Made by a program: the position numbers and the translations under genes. 64,000 bases of DNA from CAVUQH01 sp963774445 (GTDB lineage Bacteria > Myxococcota_A > Polyangia > Haliangiales > Haliangiaceae). The notes under the pieces were generated by a model, which was given only the letters and a program-made list of their open reading frames with translations, did no database searches and had not been told where the DNA came from. Positions within the stretch are counted from its first letter, which is position 1. Each line of letters opens with the position of its first letter. The stretch covers positions 124,001 through 188,000 of the forward strand of contig CAVZFC010000022.1 in assembly GCA_963774445.1 (NCBI GenBank). Direction: 5' to 3'. Positions 11,132 to 21,287 of the stretch are shown piece after piece.

Positions 11132-11694
11132 TCGCCGGGCACGTAGCCGATGTAGGGTAGGTTTCGGTACTTCTGGGCGACGTCGAGGCCATAGCCGACG
11201 ACGAACTTATTGGGCACGGTGAAGCCCAGGTAGTCGATGGTCACCTCGTCGCGCAGGGTGCGCGACGGCTTGTGCAACAGCGAGCACAGCTTGAGGCTGG
11301 CCGGGTGGCGCGTGGCCAGGTTGTCCATCAAGTAGTGCACGGTCAGGCCGGTATCGACGATGTCCTCGACGACGATCACGTGCTTGTGCTCGATCGGCCG
11401 GGTGAGATCCTGGGTGATCTTGACCACGCCGGACGACTCGGTCTCGTCGCCGTAGCTGGCGATGCCGATGAATTCGAGCGACAGCGGCAGAGGGATCTGG
11501 CGGGCCAGGTCGGCGAGAAAGATCACCGAGCCCTTGAGCACCGCGATGAGGATCAGCTCGTCGCCGTGCTCGGCGTAGTCGCGCGCGATCTCGGCACCCA
11601 GCTCGGCGACGCGCTCCTGCAGCGCCGCGGTGCCGATGAGCTCGACGAACGGATTTTCCTGGCGGTTCCAGCTATCGGGGCTCGGAAGGGCCAT
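11128..11694 (-). CDS. hpt: Hypoxanthine phosphoribosyltransferase
   Basis: The 188-residue enzyme transfers ribose-phosphate from PRPP to hypoxanthine or guanine, giving IMP or GMP in purine salvage. The PRPP loop VIVVEDIVDTGLT, the early ILIAVLKGSVIFLADL segment (PPi loop) and FIGIASYGDETESSG are all typical. The C-terminal VVGYGLDVAQKYRNLPYIG is the family's base-binding end. ATG at 11694 was chosen because it gives the usual length; a TTG 18 bases upstream is possible. It is the first gene of the hpt - diguanylate cyclase - membrane protein operon. Confidence 0.95.
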   Translation of the reverse strand: MALPSPDSWNRQENPFVELIGTAALQERVAELGAEIARDYAEHGDELILIAVLKGSVIFLADLARQIPLPLSLEFIGIASYGDETESSGVVKITQDLTRPIEHKHVIVVEDIVDTGLTVHYLMDNLATRHPASLKLCSLLHKPSRTLRDEVTIDYLGFTVPNKFVVGYGLDVAQKYRNLPYIGYVPGE

Positions 11695-11867
11695 GTCGGC
11701 GGACACTAGCAAGTGGGTCCGACGGATTCAATTGGCGTGGCTCGAGGCCCGCAAGGCCGCGTGTCAGCATCGACACGGGGGAGGCGGGAGCAGGCGCAAG
11801 CGCGCGTTTTTCCATCGGTGCGCTCCCGGCACCATCCTTGTAATGGAGATGGGCGGAGGAATCGCCC

Positions 11868-12731
11868 ATGTTGCCCACCTACGTCTTTGCCATCGCCCTG
11901 CCGGTCGCCGCCGGGATCGTCGGCACCCCGGCTCCTGTCCGCTCGCCGGCCGCCGAGGCTGGCCCCGCCGAGCGGTTCGCCGCCGATCTGGTGCAGCAAA
12001 CCCAGCACGGCTGGCACCTGCGCGGGCTGGCCATCGACGAATCGCCCGACACCCTGACCCTGTCGCTGACGCTGGCCGACGAGACCGAGGCGCGGCGCCA
12101 CGTGCTCACCTATTCGGCCGACGGCTATGTTCCCCTGGACTATCACACCGAGCCGAGCGCCCGCGTGGCCGAGCCGCGGATCTATCCGGTCGAGCGGGAG
12201 CTGGTGGCGCTGATCTCTCGCGGGGGCGCCGGCATGATCCAGAGCGAGTGCGGCTCGTACTACCTGGAGAACGACGCCGGGACCGCCGTTCTCGACCCGG
12301 ACGGTTACTACGTCGTGAGCGAGCGAGTGAGCGGCCCGGGGGCGGCGTCGGCGTCGTCAACCGCCATCCTCGACGCTCTGGCTGCGGGGATGCGGCTGGT
12401 CGCGGTGCGCGAGGTGCGCGACGGCGGCGAGCGGGCGATCGAGCTCGAGCTGGCGGACGACGCCACCCGGGTGGTGCACGTCGGCACCGACGCGCGCGGA
12501 CGGGTGCAGGAGGTCGAGGTTCGGCGCAGCCCGGGAGCCCACCTGTGGCAGCGCTATCGCGGGACCCGCCAGCTGACGAAGGTGCTGCGGCGGGGGCGGG
12601 GCATCTACAGCCTGACCCTGGACCCGGCGATGAACGGCTCCGGCGTGCTGTACGGCGTCATGCGCGGGGTTCGCTTCCAGATCGCGCTGGATGACTTCTT
12701 CAGCGAGGAGTACGAGGAGTGCGGCTGCTGA
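11868..12731 (+). CDS. Exported hypothetical protein
   Basis: The 287-residue protein begins with a short signal peptide (PTYVFAIALPVAAGIVGTPAPV). The mature part is mostly beta-rich with no motif that I recognise. It ends in EEYEECGC with paired cysteines. GGAGGA lies nine bases before the ATG, a strong ribosome-binding site. It is divergent from hpt and about 30 bases upstream of the HAD nucleotidase gene in the same direction, so the two may be co-transcribed. Function unknown. Confidence 0.65.
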   Translation: MLPTYVFAIALPVAAGIVGTPAPVRSPAAEAGPAERFAADLVQQTQHGWHLRGLAIDESPDTLTLSLTLADETEARRHVLTYSADGYVPLDYHTEPSARVAEPRIYPVERELVALISRGGAGMIQSECGSYYLENDAGTAVLDPDGYYVVSERVSGPGAASASSTAILDALAAGMRLVAVREVRDGGERAIELELADDATRVVHVGTDARGRVQEVEVRRSPGAHLWQRYRGTRQLTKVLRRGRGIYSLTLDPAMNGSGVLYGVMRGVRFQIALDDFFSEEYEECGC

Positions 12732-12761
12732 CCGGGCCAACGGGTGTAAGATTGACGATTC

Positions 12762-14264
<1,503 letters not shown>

Positions 14265-14295
14265 CCCGGCCGATTCTTCTCGCCATGGGGTGCGT

Positions 14296-15573
14296 ATGAG
14301 ACTCGCTGGTCTTCTACTGGCTTCGCTGACCGTCGCGGCGTGCAGCTCGCCGTTGACGCAGAAGACGGGCACCGACCCAGCGCCGGCACCGCGGGTCGAG
14401 CAGATGCGCACGCAGCAGAGTCAGGTGGCGTCGCCGGAGTCCACTGCGCCGGTTCCGGCCGAGGCACCGCCGGACGCGGGGCCGCCACCGCCACCACCGA
14501 TCGTCGCGCCGCCGGCCGACCAGGTGATGGCCAAGGTCAACGAGAAGGACGTTGCCAAGGGCAAGTGGTGGAAATTTGGCGGGACCTATTTCCGCGTGTG
14601 GGGGACGACGGCGACCGGCTCGCAGCCCAAGAGCGTGTGCGTCAGTCACGACGGCAAGCGCGTGTACGTGACCAACACCGGGTACCACGATCACCACAAC
14701 GTGTCGCGGTTCGACCCGATCACGCTGAAGGAACAGGCCAACGTCAGCTTCCCCGGCAACGCGATCGAGTCGATGGTGGCGCCGGATGACAGCGTGGTTT
14801 GGGTGTCGAACTTCTATCACAAGGAACTGCTCGAGCTCGACGGCGAGACGCTGAAGGTGAAGCGCAGGTTCGCGGTGCAGGGGATGCCCAAGCACTTCGA
14901 CATCACGCCGGACCACAAGAGGCTGTGGATCTCGAACTGGGAGTCGGGCACGACGTCGGTGGTCAACCTGGCCAGCGGCAAGGCGCTCGAGCACGTCGAG
15001 GTGGGCAAGCAACCGCGCGGGACGGCGGTGCTGAACAGCGGCAAGAAGGTCTACGTGACCAACTTCGGCAGCAAGTCGGTGAGCGTGATCGACGCGGCGA
15101 CGCGCAAGGTGATCAAGAACATCGATACCAACTGCCGGGCGCCGCGCCACGCCGACGTGACGGCGGACGATGAGGTGCTGGTGACCTGCTACGGTGGCCA
15201 CGAGCTGCTGGTGATCGACAGCGACAAGGACGAGATCGTGCGGCGGATCGACGTGGGGGACGGACCCAAGACGGTCGAAGTGTCGAAGGACCAGCGGTTT
15301 GCCTACACGGCCGACTACCGCGGGGCGACGATGTCGATGGTCGACCTGAAGACGTGGGAGGTGCTGATCGTGCCGCTGCCGACGGTCAAGACGTCGGGAC
15401 TGACGGTGACCGACGACGATCGACGCATCTACGCCACCGGCTGGAGCGCGCGCAACCTGATGGTGATCGAGCGGCTGATGCCGGGGGAGCAGCCGTCGGC
15501 CGAGCACGGGCCGATGCGGGCCGGCAAGCACTGCTGGCAGAGGCCGAAGTCGGACTGCTTCAAGTACCCCTAG
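14296..15573 (+). CDS. YncE-like beta-propeller lipoprotein
   Basis: The 425-residue protein has a lipoprotein signal (LAGLLLASLTVAACSS) and a Pro-rich tether to about residue 75. Repeated YVTN-type blades follow (KRVYVTNTGYHD, KRLWISNWESG, KKVYVTNFGSKSVSVID, FAYTADYRGATMS) that make a seven-bladed-type propeller. Such proteins are exported and usually bind partners or substrates rather than acting as enzymes. It ends with two Cys (HCWQRPKSDCFKYP). The ATG at 14296 has GGGG eight bases upstream; the GTG at 14290 is an alternative. Its stop shares a CTAG with the stop of the convergent gene. Confidence 0.8.
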   Translation: MRLAGLLLASLTVAACSSPLTQKTGTDPAPAPRVEQMRTQQSQVASPESTAPVPAEAPPDAGPPPPPPIVAPPADQVMAKVNEKDVAKGKWWKFGGTYFRVWGTTATGSQPKSVCVSHDGKRVYVTNTGYHDHHNVSRFDPITLKEQANVSFPGNAIESMVAPDDSVVWVSNFYHKELLELDGETLKVKRRFAVQGMPKHFDITPDHKRLWISNWESGTTSVVNLASGKALEHVEVGKQPRGTAVLNSGKKVYVTNFGSKSVSVIDAATRKVIKNIDTNCRAPRHADVTADDEVLVTCYGGHELLVIDSDKDEIVRRIDVGDGPKTVEVSKDQRFAYTADYRGATMSMVDLKTWEVLIVPLPTVKTSGLTVTDDDRRIYATGWSARNLMVIERLMPGEQPSAEHGPMRAGKHCWQRPKSDCFKYP

Positions 15574-16700
15574 CGGGAGCGGAGGAAGGCGAAGTAGCGC
15601 CACGGGAGCTCGTCGAAGACCAGCTCGCCTCCGCATTCGGGGCAGCGGAGAGGCGGGGCGACGAAGTCGTCGCCGCTGCGGAGGATAGCTGCGGTGTCGA
15701 GGAGGCGAAGATCGTCGCGCTCGCAGGTCTCGCAGTGGTACGGCGCCTCGAGGGAGAGGACTTCGCCGGTGCCAGTTACTGCGGGGGAGATGGACGCTTG
15801 GGTGACGAAGGCGGCGGAGGCGTGGCGGAACCAGTAGCTCCGCCCGTCGAGTTGCGCGAGCAGCCGGCAGAAGTTGCGCACGCCGGAGGAGCTGAGGTAC
15901 CGGACCTCGCGCAGGTTGAGCTCGATCGGGTCGGCGTCGGCGAGCAGCCGGGCCAGCGGACCCAGGCGCGTCGTCTCCACGATGTCACCGTGGATGTACG
16001 CCCGCACACCGCCCAGCGGCGATCTCACGACCTCGAACAGCGACATCTCCTCGACGAGCAGCCGCGTCTCCAGCGGCACCTCCGCCAGCGACAGTCCGGC
16101 GAGAAAGTCGCCGGCCACCGCTTGTCCCCAGGCCACCACGGCGCGCGCCGGGGGGAAGCTCCGCCCGTTGTGGCGAAGCCTCGCCAGGAGCCGGGTCCCC
16201 TCCGGCAGGGGCTCGTCGAGCCGCACCCCCAGCCCGCCCTGCGACATGTTGACCACCAGCGCCGGCAGCGGGCGCCCGCCGACCTCCAGGGTGACCTCCA
16301 GCTCCACCGCCACCCGCTCGTTGCGCCGATACCGCCGCCCCACCAGCGTCGCCACGTGGTGGAAGAAGTCATCCTCGGCCACTGGCAGGGCAATTACGTC
16401 GTCGCACCCCGATTCGCTCAGCGCCTCCAGCTCCGCCCGCCCGATGATGGACCGCAGAACCAGGATCACCCGCACCTCGCTCAGCCCCGGGTCGCGGCGC
16501 AGGGCGCGGCACAGCTGCAGCCCGCTGCCGCCGCGGATCTCCGCGTCCAGGATCGCCAGCTCCGGATGCTTGGTCCGGATCAGCTCCTCCAGCGCGGCGT
16601 AGTGGGCCGCCGACACGTGCTCGATCTGCAGCCTGCCCAGGCGCTGCCCCTCGAGATGCTCGACGATCTCCGGGTTCCCCGATGTGACAACGCGCAACAC
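15570..16700 (-). CDS. Receiver-PilZ-STAS-like hybrid regulator with zinc ribbon
   Basis: The 376-residue protein joins four modules. A receiver-like domain (about 1-115) has a candidate acceptor Asp in AILDAEIRGGSG. A PilZ domain (about 120-215) has RRNERVAVELEVTLEV and VNMSQGGLGVRL, the c-di-GMP-type signature. A STAS-like region (about 215-310) contains ELNLREVRYLSSSGVRNFCRLL, like anti-sigma antagonist folds. Last comes a C-terminal zinc ribbon (CETC and CPECGGE). This suggests a c-di-GMP-responsive partner-switching protein, but no kinase partner is adjacent. The start is GTG at 16700. It converges with the YncE lipoprotein gene. Confidence 0.7.
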   Translation of the reverse strand: MLRVVTSGNPEIVEHLEGQRLGRLQIEHVSAAHYAALEELIRTKHPELAILDAEIRGGSGLQLCRALRRDPGLSEVRVILVLRSIIGRAELEALSESGCDDVIALPVAEDDFFHHVATLVGRRYRRNERVAVELEVTLEVGGRPLPALVVNMSQGGLGVRLDEPLPEGTRLLARLRHNGRSFPPARAVVAWGQAVAGDFLAGLSLAEVPLETRLLVEEMSLFEVVRSPLGGVRAYIHGDIVETTRLGPLARLLADADPIELNLREVRYLSSSGVRNFCRLLAQLDGRSYWFRHASAAFVTQASISPAVTGTGEVLSLEAPYHCETCERDDLRLLDTAAILRSGDDFVAPPLRCPECGGELVFDELPWRYFAFLRSR

Positions 16701-16805
16701 GCCCGTACCCCGAACCTATCTTAACGCGACTACCGACGCACCCGCCTGTCAAACGCGCGGCCAAAAGACGCGACGCCGCGTGCGTCGTGATAAGCTCGCG
16801 CCGTG

Positions 16806-18407
16806 ATGCGCTTGTGGGAGAGGATGCCGGCCCTCACCAGAAACCTCGTGATCGTGTGCGCGCTCGTCGGGCTCGCCGGATCGGCCCGCGCCGACGGATC
16901 GGACTTCGTCAAGCGGCTCAAGATCGGCGGTCTTCTCGGTGTTCATGTCTTCAGCACCAACAACGAGCTGGGCGTCGCCGACGTGCCCGACGCCGACTCG
17001 GTGGGCAACAGCGTCGCCTTCGGCCCGAGGGTGTCGTACGCCCTCCTCGACAATCTGTCGCTCGAAGGAGAGCTCGCCATCGTGCCCAGCAGCTGGCGCG
17101 ACTCGGGCGACTCCGAGTGGGTTCTCGGCTGGCGCGCCCATGCCCAGCTCTACTTTCTCGGCGAAGAGGCCAAGCTCCGCCCGTTTGCCCTCGCCGGCTT
17201 CGGCTGGCAGCAGACCACCCAGGGCGACAAGTACCAGGTCGACGAGGATTTTACCTGGCACGCCGGTGTGGGGGTCGAGTACGCGGTCGACAACCGCTGG
17301 GGCGTGCGCGGTGACGGCCGCCTGCTGTTGCCGCCGTCGTCGGCCGGCGACGGCGTCACCACCGACTTCGAGGTCCTGGTCGGCGCCTACTATCGATTCG
17401 GTCAAACCCCGCCCGCGCCTGCCGCCGCCGACGGTGACCGCGACGGCGACGGCATCGCCGACTCGGCCGACCAATGCCCCGACAAGGCCGAGGACAAGGA
17501 CGGCTACGCCGACGGCGACGGTTGTCCCGATCTCGACAACGACGGCGATGGCATCCCCGATGCGTCGGACGAGTGCCCGGACAAGGCCGAGAACAAGAAC
17601 GGCTACCAGGACGATGACGGCTGCCCCGACCAGATCGCCGACAGCGACGGTGACGGCATCGCCGACGATCGCGACGAGTGCCCCAAGGAGGGCGAGGACA
17701 AGGACGGCTTCGAGGACACCGATGGCTGCCCCGACCCGGACAACGACGCCGACGGCGTGACCGACGCCGCCGACCAGTGCCCGATGAAGGCCGGCCCGGT
17801 CGAAAACCATGGCTGCCCGGACACCGACCGCGACGGCGACACGGTCGTCGACCGCCTCGACAACTGTCCCGACGAGCCCGGCGATCCGGCCAACCAGGGC
17901 TGCAAGAAGAAGCAACTGGTGGTTCTCCACACCACCAACCTGCAGATCCTCGACAAGGTCTTCTTCGCCCGCAATCGCGCCGTCATCAAGCGGCGCTCGC
18001 ACCCGCTGCTCGACAACATCGCCCAGGTGATGTCCAACCATCCGGAGATCAAGAAGGTCTCCATCGAGGGCCACACCGACTCGCGCGGGACCCTCGACTA
18101 CAACCTGCAGCTGTCGCAGCGTCGCTCCGAGGCGGTGGTCGCCTACCTGGTCGCGCACGGTGTCGAGGCCTCGCGGCTCGAAGCGGTGGGCAAGGGCGAG
18201 GCCGACCCGGTGGCCACCAACAAGACCACCAAGGGACGCGCGGCCAACCGCCGCGTCGAGTTCAAGATCACCGATCCGGCGCCGGCGACGCAGCCGTCGG
18301 CCCCCGCGACGCAGCCGTCGGCTCCCGCTGCCGTGAAGCAGCCGGCCGCGAAGCCGGCCAAGCTGCCGGTGGACAAGGCCAAGCTGCCCGCCGGCAAGCC
18401 GCAATAG
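16806..18407 (+). CDS. OmpA-family outer-membrane protein with thrombospondin type 3 repeats
   Basis: The 533-residue protein has a signal peptide (NLVIVCALVGLAGSARA), an N-terminal eight-strand-type barrel (about 35-200, ending GAYYRFGQ), and four to five calcium-binding thrombospondin type 3 repeats (about 212-365; for example DGDGIADSADQCPDKAED). A C-terminal OmpA peptidoglycan-binding domain follows (about 375-490; KVSIEGHTDSRG and NRRVEFKI), then a Pro/Ala/Lys tail with ATQPSAP repeats. It would link outer membrane to cell wall. The ATG at 16806 directly follows a GTG at 16803; either could start translation, and no strong ribosome-binding site is visible. Confidence 0.9.
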   Translation: MRLWERMPALTRNLVIVCALVGLAGSARADGSDFVKRLKIGGLLGVHVFSTNNELGVADVPDADSVGNSVAFGPRVSYALLDNLSLEGELAIVPSSWRDSGDSEWVLGWRAHAQLYFLGEEAKLRPFALAGFGWQQTTQGDKYQVDEDFTWHAGVGVEYAVDNRWGVRGDGRLLLPPSSAGDGVTTDFEVLVGAYYRFGQTPPAPAAADGDRDGDGIADSADQCPDKAEDKDGYADGDGCPDLDNDGDGIPDASDECPDKAENKNGYQDDDGCPDQIADSDGDGIADDRDECPKEGEDKDGFEDTDGCPDPDNDADGVTDAADQCPMKAGPVENHGCPDTDRDGDTVVDRLDNCPDEPGDPANQGCKKKQLVVLHTTNLQILDKVFFARNRAVIKRRSHPLLDNIAQVMSNHPEIKKVSIEGHTDSRGTLDYNLQLSQRRSEAVVAYLVAHGVEASRLEAVGKGEADPVATNKTTKGRAANRRVEFKITDPAPATQPSAPATQPSAPAAVKQPAAKPAKLPVDKAKLPAGKPQ

Positions 18408-18409
18408 GG

Positions 18410-18445
18410 CAAGAAAAACGGCGCCGGGCTGGCTGCCCGGCGCCG
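18410..18445 (-). terminator. Intrinsic terminator of the PPC-domain lipoprotein gene
   Basis: A perfect 11-bp stem, CGGCGCCGGGC (18419-18429) and its complement (18435-18445), with a five-base loop. On the minus strand it is followed by TTTTTCTTGC, so it terminates the gene ending at 18469. The plus strand has no U-run after it. Confidence 0.8.
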
Positions 18446-18468
18446 TCGGATTGCTTCGTCGTCGACCG

Positions 18469-19836
18469 CTAGTTGGTCGGCGGATTGGTGAGCTCGATCA
18501 GCACCTGGTAATCCTTGAACGACGGATTGAAGAAGTCGACCGACGCCGACACCTTGACGTAGTAGGTGCCCGCGCTCGGAAGCGCATCCGAGACCCAGTC
18601 CTCGTGGACGCCGAGGTCGTCGCTCGGCCCGCCCAGGGTGGTGGTGCCGTCGGTGTCGAACACCTCGACCACCGTGTCAGTGCTCGGCGAACCGGGCAGG
18701 GTCACCACGTGCAGCGCCTTGCCGGCGTCGCCGGCGGCGATGGTCACCGCGTACCAGTCCTCGTCGTCCACCGACGACAGGTTCGCGTCGGTCACCACGC
18801 CGGGCAGCGACGCAACCGCCTGGGCCGTGCCGAAGTCGTCGTTGGCCTCGGCCTCGGCCGCGTGCGACGCCGCGGCGACATCGGCGCTGAGGGAGAAATC
18901 GTACGGCGCGATGCCGGCGTTCTCCCACACGACCGCGTAGAAGACACCGTCGCCCACGGTGGTGACGGCGTTTCTGAAGGAGATCAGGTCGTCGAACGAG
19001 CCGCTCGCCGGCAGGAGCGCGATCCTCGGGCCGGCGTCCATGCTGGTGGTGGTGATGGCGAAGTTGAGCCGGCTGAACTCGGCCGGCGTCAGCTTGTAGA
19101 GCATCGAGTCGAACGCGTCGGTGACGTTGCCGGTGGCTGGCGTGCCGGAGGTCAGGTCCATCGGCGTGCGTGCGGTCACGTCCAACGACCCCACCGAGCT
19201 CAGCAGTTCGCTGCTGCCGGTCTTCACCTCGAGGTTGACGGCACCGACCGTGGCGTTGACGTCCGTCAGCACCACGAGCTCCGCGCTGAACGGCGACACG
19301 GTCGAGATGACCGCGCTCATGCCGTCCGGCAGGATCGCGTCGAAGTTGGTGTAGCTGATCGGCGTGAACAGCCCGTCACCCGTGGTCGTCGGGTCGAACG
19401 GATGGGCCATGTCGTCGTTGGTGATGGTCACCAGCGTGGCCGATCCCTGCGCCAGGGTGCCCTGGACGTCGAGCGAGATCGGCGACTTGAGCTCGAAGCC
19501 GCTCATCAGCGCCGTGCTTCCGTCGGCGCCGGTGACCGTCACATCGCGGGCACCCAACGCGGCGTCCTTGGCGATCGACACGGTCGCCAGCAGGGCGCCA
19601 GTGCCGATGACCTCGGTCGACTCGACCGTCACGCCGTCGCCGAAGTCGGCGGTCGCGCCGTCGATCCAGCCGGTGTCCTCACCGACCAGCACCACGTTGA
19701 CCGAGCGACCGGTAAAGCCGTCGGCGGGAATCGCGGCCAGGAGCGTCGGATCGCCCGCTGGCGCCCCGTCGTCCCCACATCCGGTGGCGCCCGCGAGCGC
19801 CCCTACCAAAACCAAGCCAATCAACGAGCTCTTCAT
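18469..19836 (-). CDS. Lipoprotein with PPC domain
   Basis: The 455-residue protein has a lipoprotein signal (SSLIGLVLVGALAGATGC). Ig/IPT-like beta domains come first (about 30-200; AIPADGFTGRSVNVVLVGED). A C-terminal bacterial pre-peptidase C-terminal domain (about 330-450) has the EANDDFGTAQAV, DEDWYAVTI and GTYYVKVSAS signature. PPC domains are found at the ends of secreted proteases and surface proteins; no catalytic domain is present here. GAAGGAA precedes the ATG by about six bases. A clear terminator follows it. It lies opposite to the OmpA-type gene. Confidence 0.75.
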   Translation of the reverse strand: MKSSLIGLVLVGALAGATGCGDDGAPAGDPTLLAAIPADGFTGRSVNVVLVGEDTGWIDGATADFGDGVTVESTEVIGTGALLATVSIAKDAALGARDVTVTGADGSTALMSGFELKSPISLDVQGTLAQGSATLVTITNDDMAHPFDPTTTGDGLFTPISYTNFDAILPDGMSAVISTVSPFSAELVVLTDVNATVGAVNLEVKTGSSELLSSVGSLDVTARTPMDLTSGTPATGNVTDAFDSMLYKLTPAEFSRLNFAITTTSMDAGPRIALLPASGSFDDLISFRNAVTTVGDGVFYAVVWENAGIAPYDFSLSADVAAASHAAEAEANDDFGTAQAVASLPGVVTDANLSSVDDEDWYAVTIAAGDAGKALHVVTLPGSPSTDTVVEVFDTDGTTTLGGPSDDLGVHEDWVSDALPSAGTYYVKVSASVDFFNPSFKDYQVLIELTNPPTN

Positions 19837-19981
19837 CTCTATTCCTTCGCTGTTCTGTTTGTCCGGCGGTCGAAAATGAGGCGCGTTTAGACCGCGGATG
19901 CGACACCCGTGTCAAACGAAAAGGTTGGACGCTTACACTCCACGCGTGACCGCGCGCACACCGCGCCGAAAAGCCCGCCGC

Positions 19982-20017
19982 GGCGTGCGCTAGACGTGCG
20001 CTAAGGCGTGCGCTAGG
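19982..20017. repeat. Short tandem repeat of about 12 bp over a stop codon
   Basis: The unit CGTGCGCTAG and close variants recur about three and a half times with 11-12 base spacing. The repeat runs over the stop codon of the kinase gene (20013-20015), so several units carry TAG or TTAG on the minus strand. Probably slippage; function unknown. Confidence 0.6.
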
Positions 20018-21287
20018 CGTGCGTGAGCCGGCAGTCGGCCGGCCAGGTGGCGGGCCGGAGCAGCTCGCCGCCAATCAGCTCGCGGGCGCCCGCGAGCCGC
20101 TGGACGCGCATCGCCGCCCGGTGCAGCGCCACCTCCAGCGACAACCGCTCGCCGCCGGGAATCGCCGCGGCGCCGGTCAGGACCTCGCGCGCGGCTCGTT
20201 CGACCGCGTCGGCGTCAACTGCGCTGGTCTCGGCGACCGCGAGCAGGGCACTGGGCAGGTCGACCGCCAGCTCGAGGCCCGCGGCGGTCAGCGCGCGCTC
20301 GGCCAGGGCCAGCACCGAGTCGGCGGCCTCGAAGGTCGTCTCGTCGTCGGCGCGTGTCGACACCCAGACCCCGATGCCGGGCACCTCGAGCGGCGGCTCT
20401 TCGTGCGGGCCGCGGCCACCGGCTGCCGCGCGCCGCAGCGCCTCGACCAGGGCGCCGACCGAGCCCGGCCGATCGTCGGGATGCTTGGCCATCGCCCGCA
20501 GGATCACCTCGTCCACCGCGCGTGGTACCGCGGCCAGCTCGCTCACCCGTGGCGGCGGCGCGTGTACGTGCAGCTCCTCCAGCTCGATCGCGGTCTCCGC
20601 CTCGAACGGCAAGCGGCCCGTGAGCAATTGGAACGCCAGCACGCCGGTGGCGTAGACATCGGTGCGCGCGTCCACCCGGCCGCCGAGGATCTGCTCGGGC
20701 GCGGCGGTTTGCGGCGTGCACAAGATCGTCTGCGTCGTCAGCGACACCGCCCCTGGCTCGACCGAGCGCAGCTTGGCGATGCCGAAGTTGACCAACACCA
20801 GCGAGAACCAGTCGCCCCGTGGCAGGGCGATCACATTTTGCGCCTTGAGGTCGCGGTGGACGATGCCCAGCGCGTGGACCGCGTCGAGCGCCGCGCCCAG
20901 CTCGTCGAGGATCGCCACTGTCTCGCGCGCGGTGAACGGCCCGCGCGCGCGCAGCTCTTCGCGCAGGGTCCGGCCGGCGAGCCACTCCATCACCAGGTAC
21001 GGTCGGCCGTCGTCGATCTCGCCCACTTCGTGGAGGCGGACGATGCCCGGGTGGGCCAACCGGCGGATCGCCTCGGCCTCGCGCTGGAAGCGGACGATCA
21101 TCTTGCTCGACTCGGCCAGCGCGCCTCGCAGAACCTTGATCGCGACGGCCTCTCCGCTGCTCGTGTCGCGACCGCGATAGACGGTGGCGAAGCCGCCCTC
21201 GAAGGCGATCGCTTCCACCGCGTACGCGCCCAACCGAGTCCCCTCGGGGAGTCGGTCGGCGGCGAATATCTCCCGGGCGGCGTTCAC
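20013..21287 (-). CDS. Hanks-type Ser/Thr kinase with DFG changed to NFG
   Basis: The 424-residue protein has a kinase domain (about 20-290): Gly-rich loop FEGGFATVYRGRD, VAIK lysine (about 50), catalytic HRDLKAQNV (about 141) and APEQ. The Mg-binding DFG motif reads LVNFGIAKL (about 165; codon AAC). Asp-to-Asn here usually removes or strongly lowers phosphotransfer, so it may be a pseudokinase or a weak kinase. The C-terminal part (about 310-424) is Ala/Glu/Arg-rich and helical without a known fold. The GTG start at 21287 overlaps the stop of the lipoprotein gene by four bases. It is the last gene of the three-gene operon that starts at 26652. Confidence 0.85.
   Translation of the reverse strand: MNAAREIFAADRLPEGTRLGAYAVEAIAFEGGFATVYRGRDTSSGEAVAIKVLRGALAESSKMIVRFQREAEAIRRLAHPGIVRLHEVGEIDDGRPYLVMEWLAGRTLREELRARGPFTARETVAILDELGAALDAVHALGIVHRDLKAQNVIALPRGDWFSLVLVNFGIAKLRSVEPGAVSLTTQTILCTPQTAAPEQILGGRVDARTDVYATGVLAFQLLTGRLPFEAETAIELEELHVHAPPPRVSELAAVPRAVDEVILRAMAKHPDDRPGSVGALVEALRRAAAGGRGPHEEPPLEVPGIGVWVSTRADDETTFEAADSVLALAERALTAAGLELAVDLPSALLAVAETSAVDADAVERAAREVLTGAAAIPGGERLSLEVALHRAAMRVQRLAGARELIGGELLRPATWPADCRLTHA

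Noticed and set aside
11695..11712. Longer Hpt starting at TTG 11712
   Set aside because: It would add six residues without a ribosome-binding site; the ATG at 11694 gives the usual family length.
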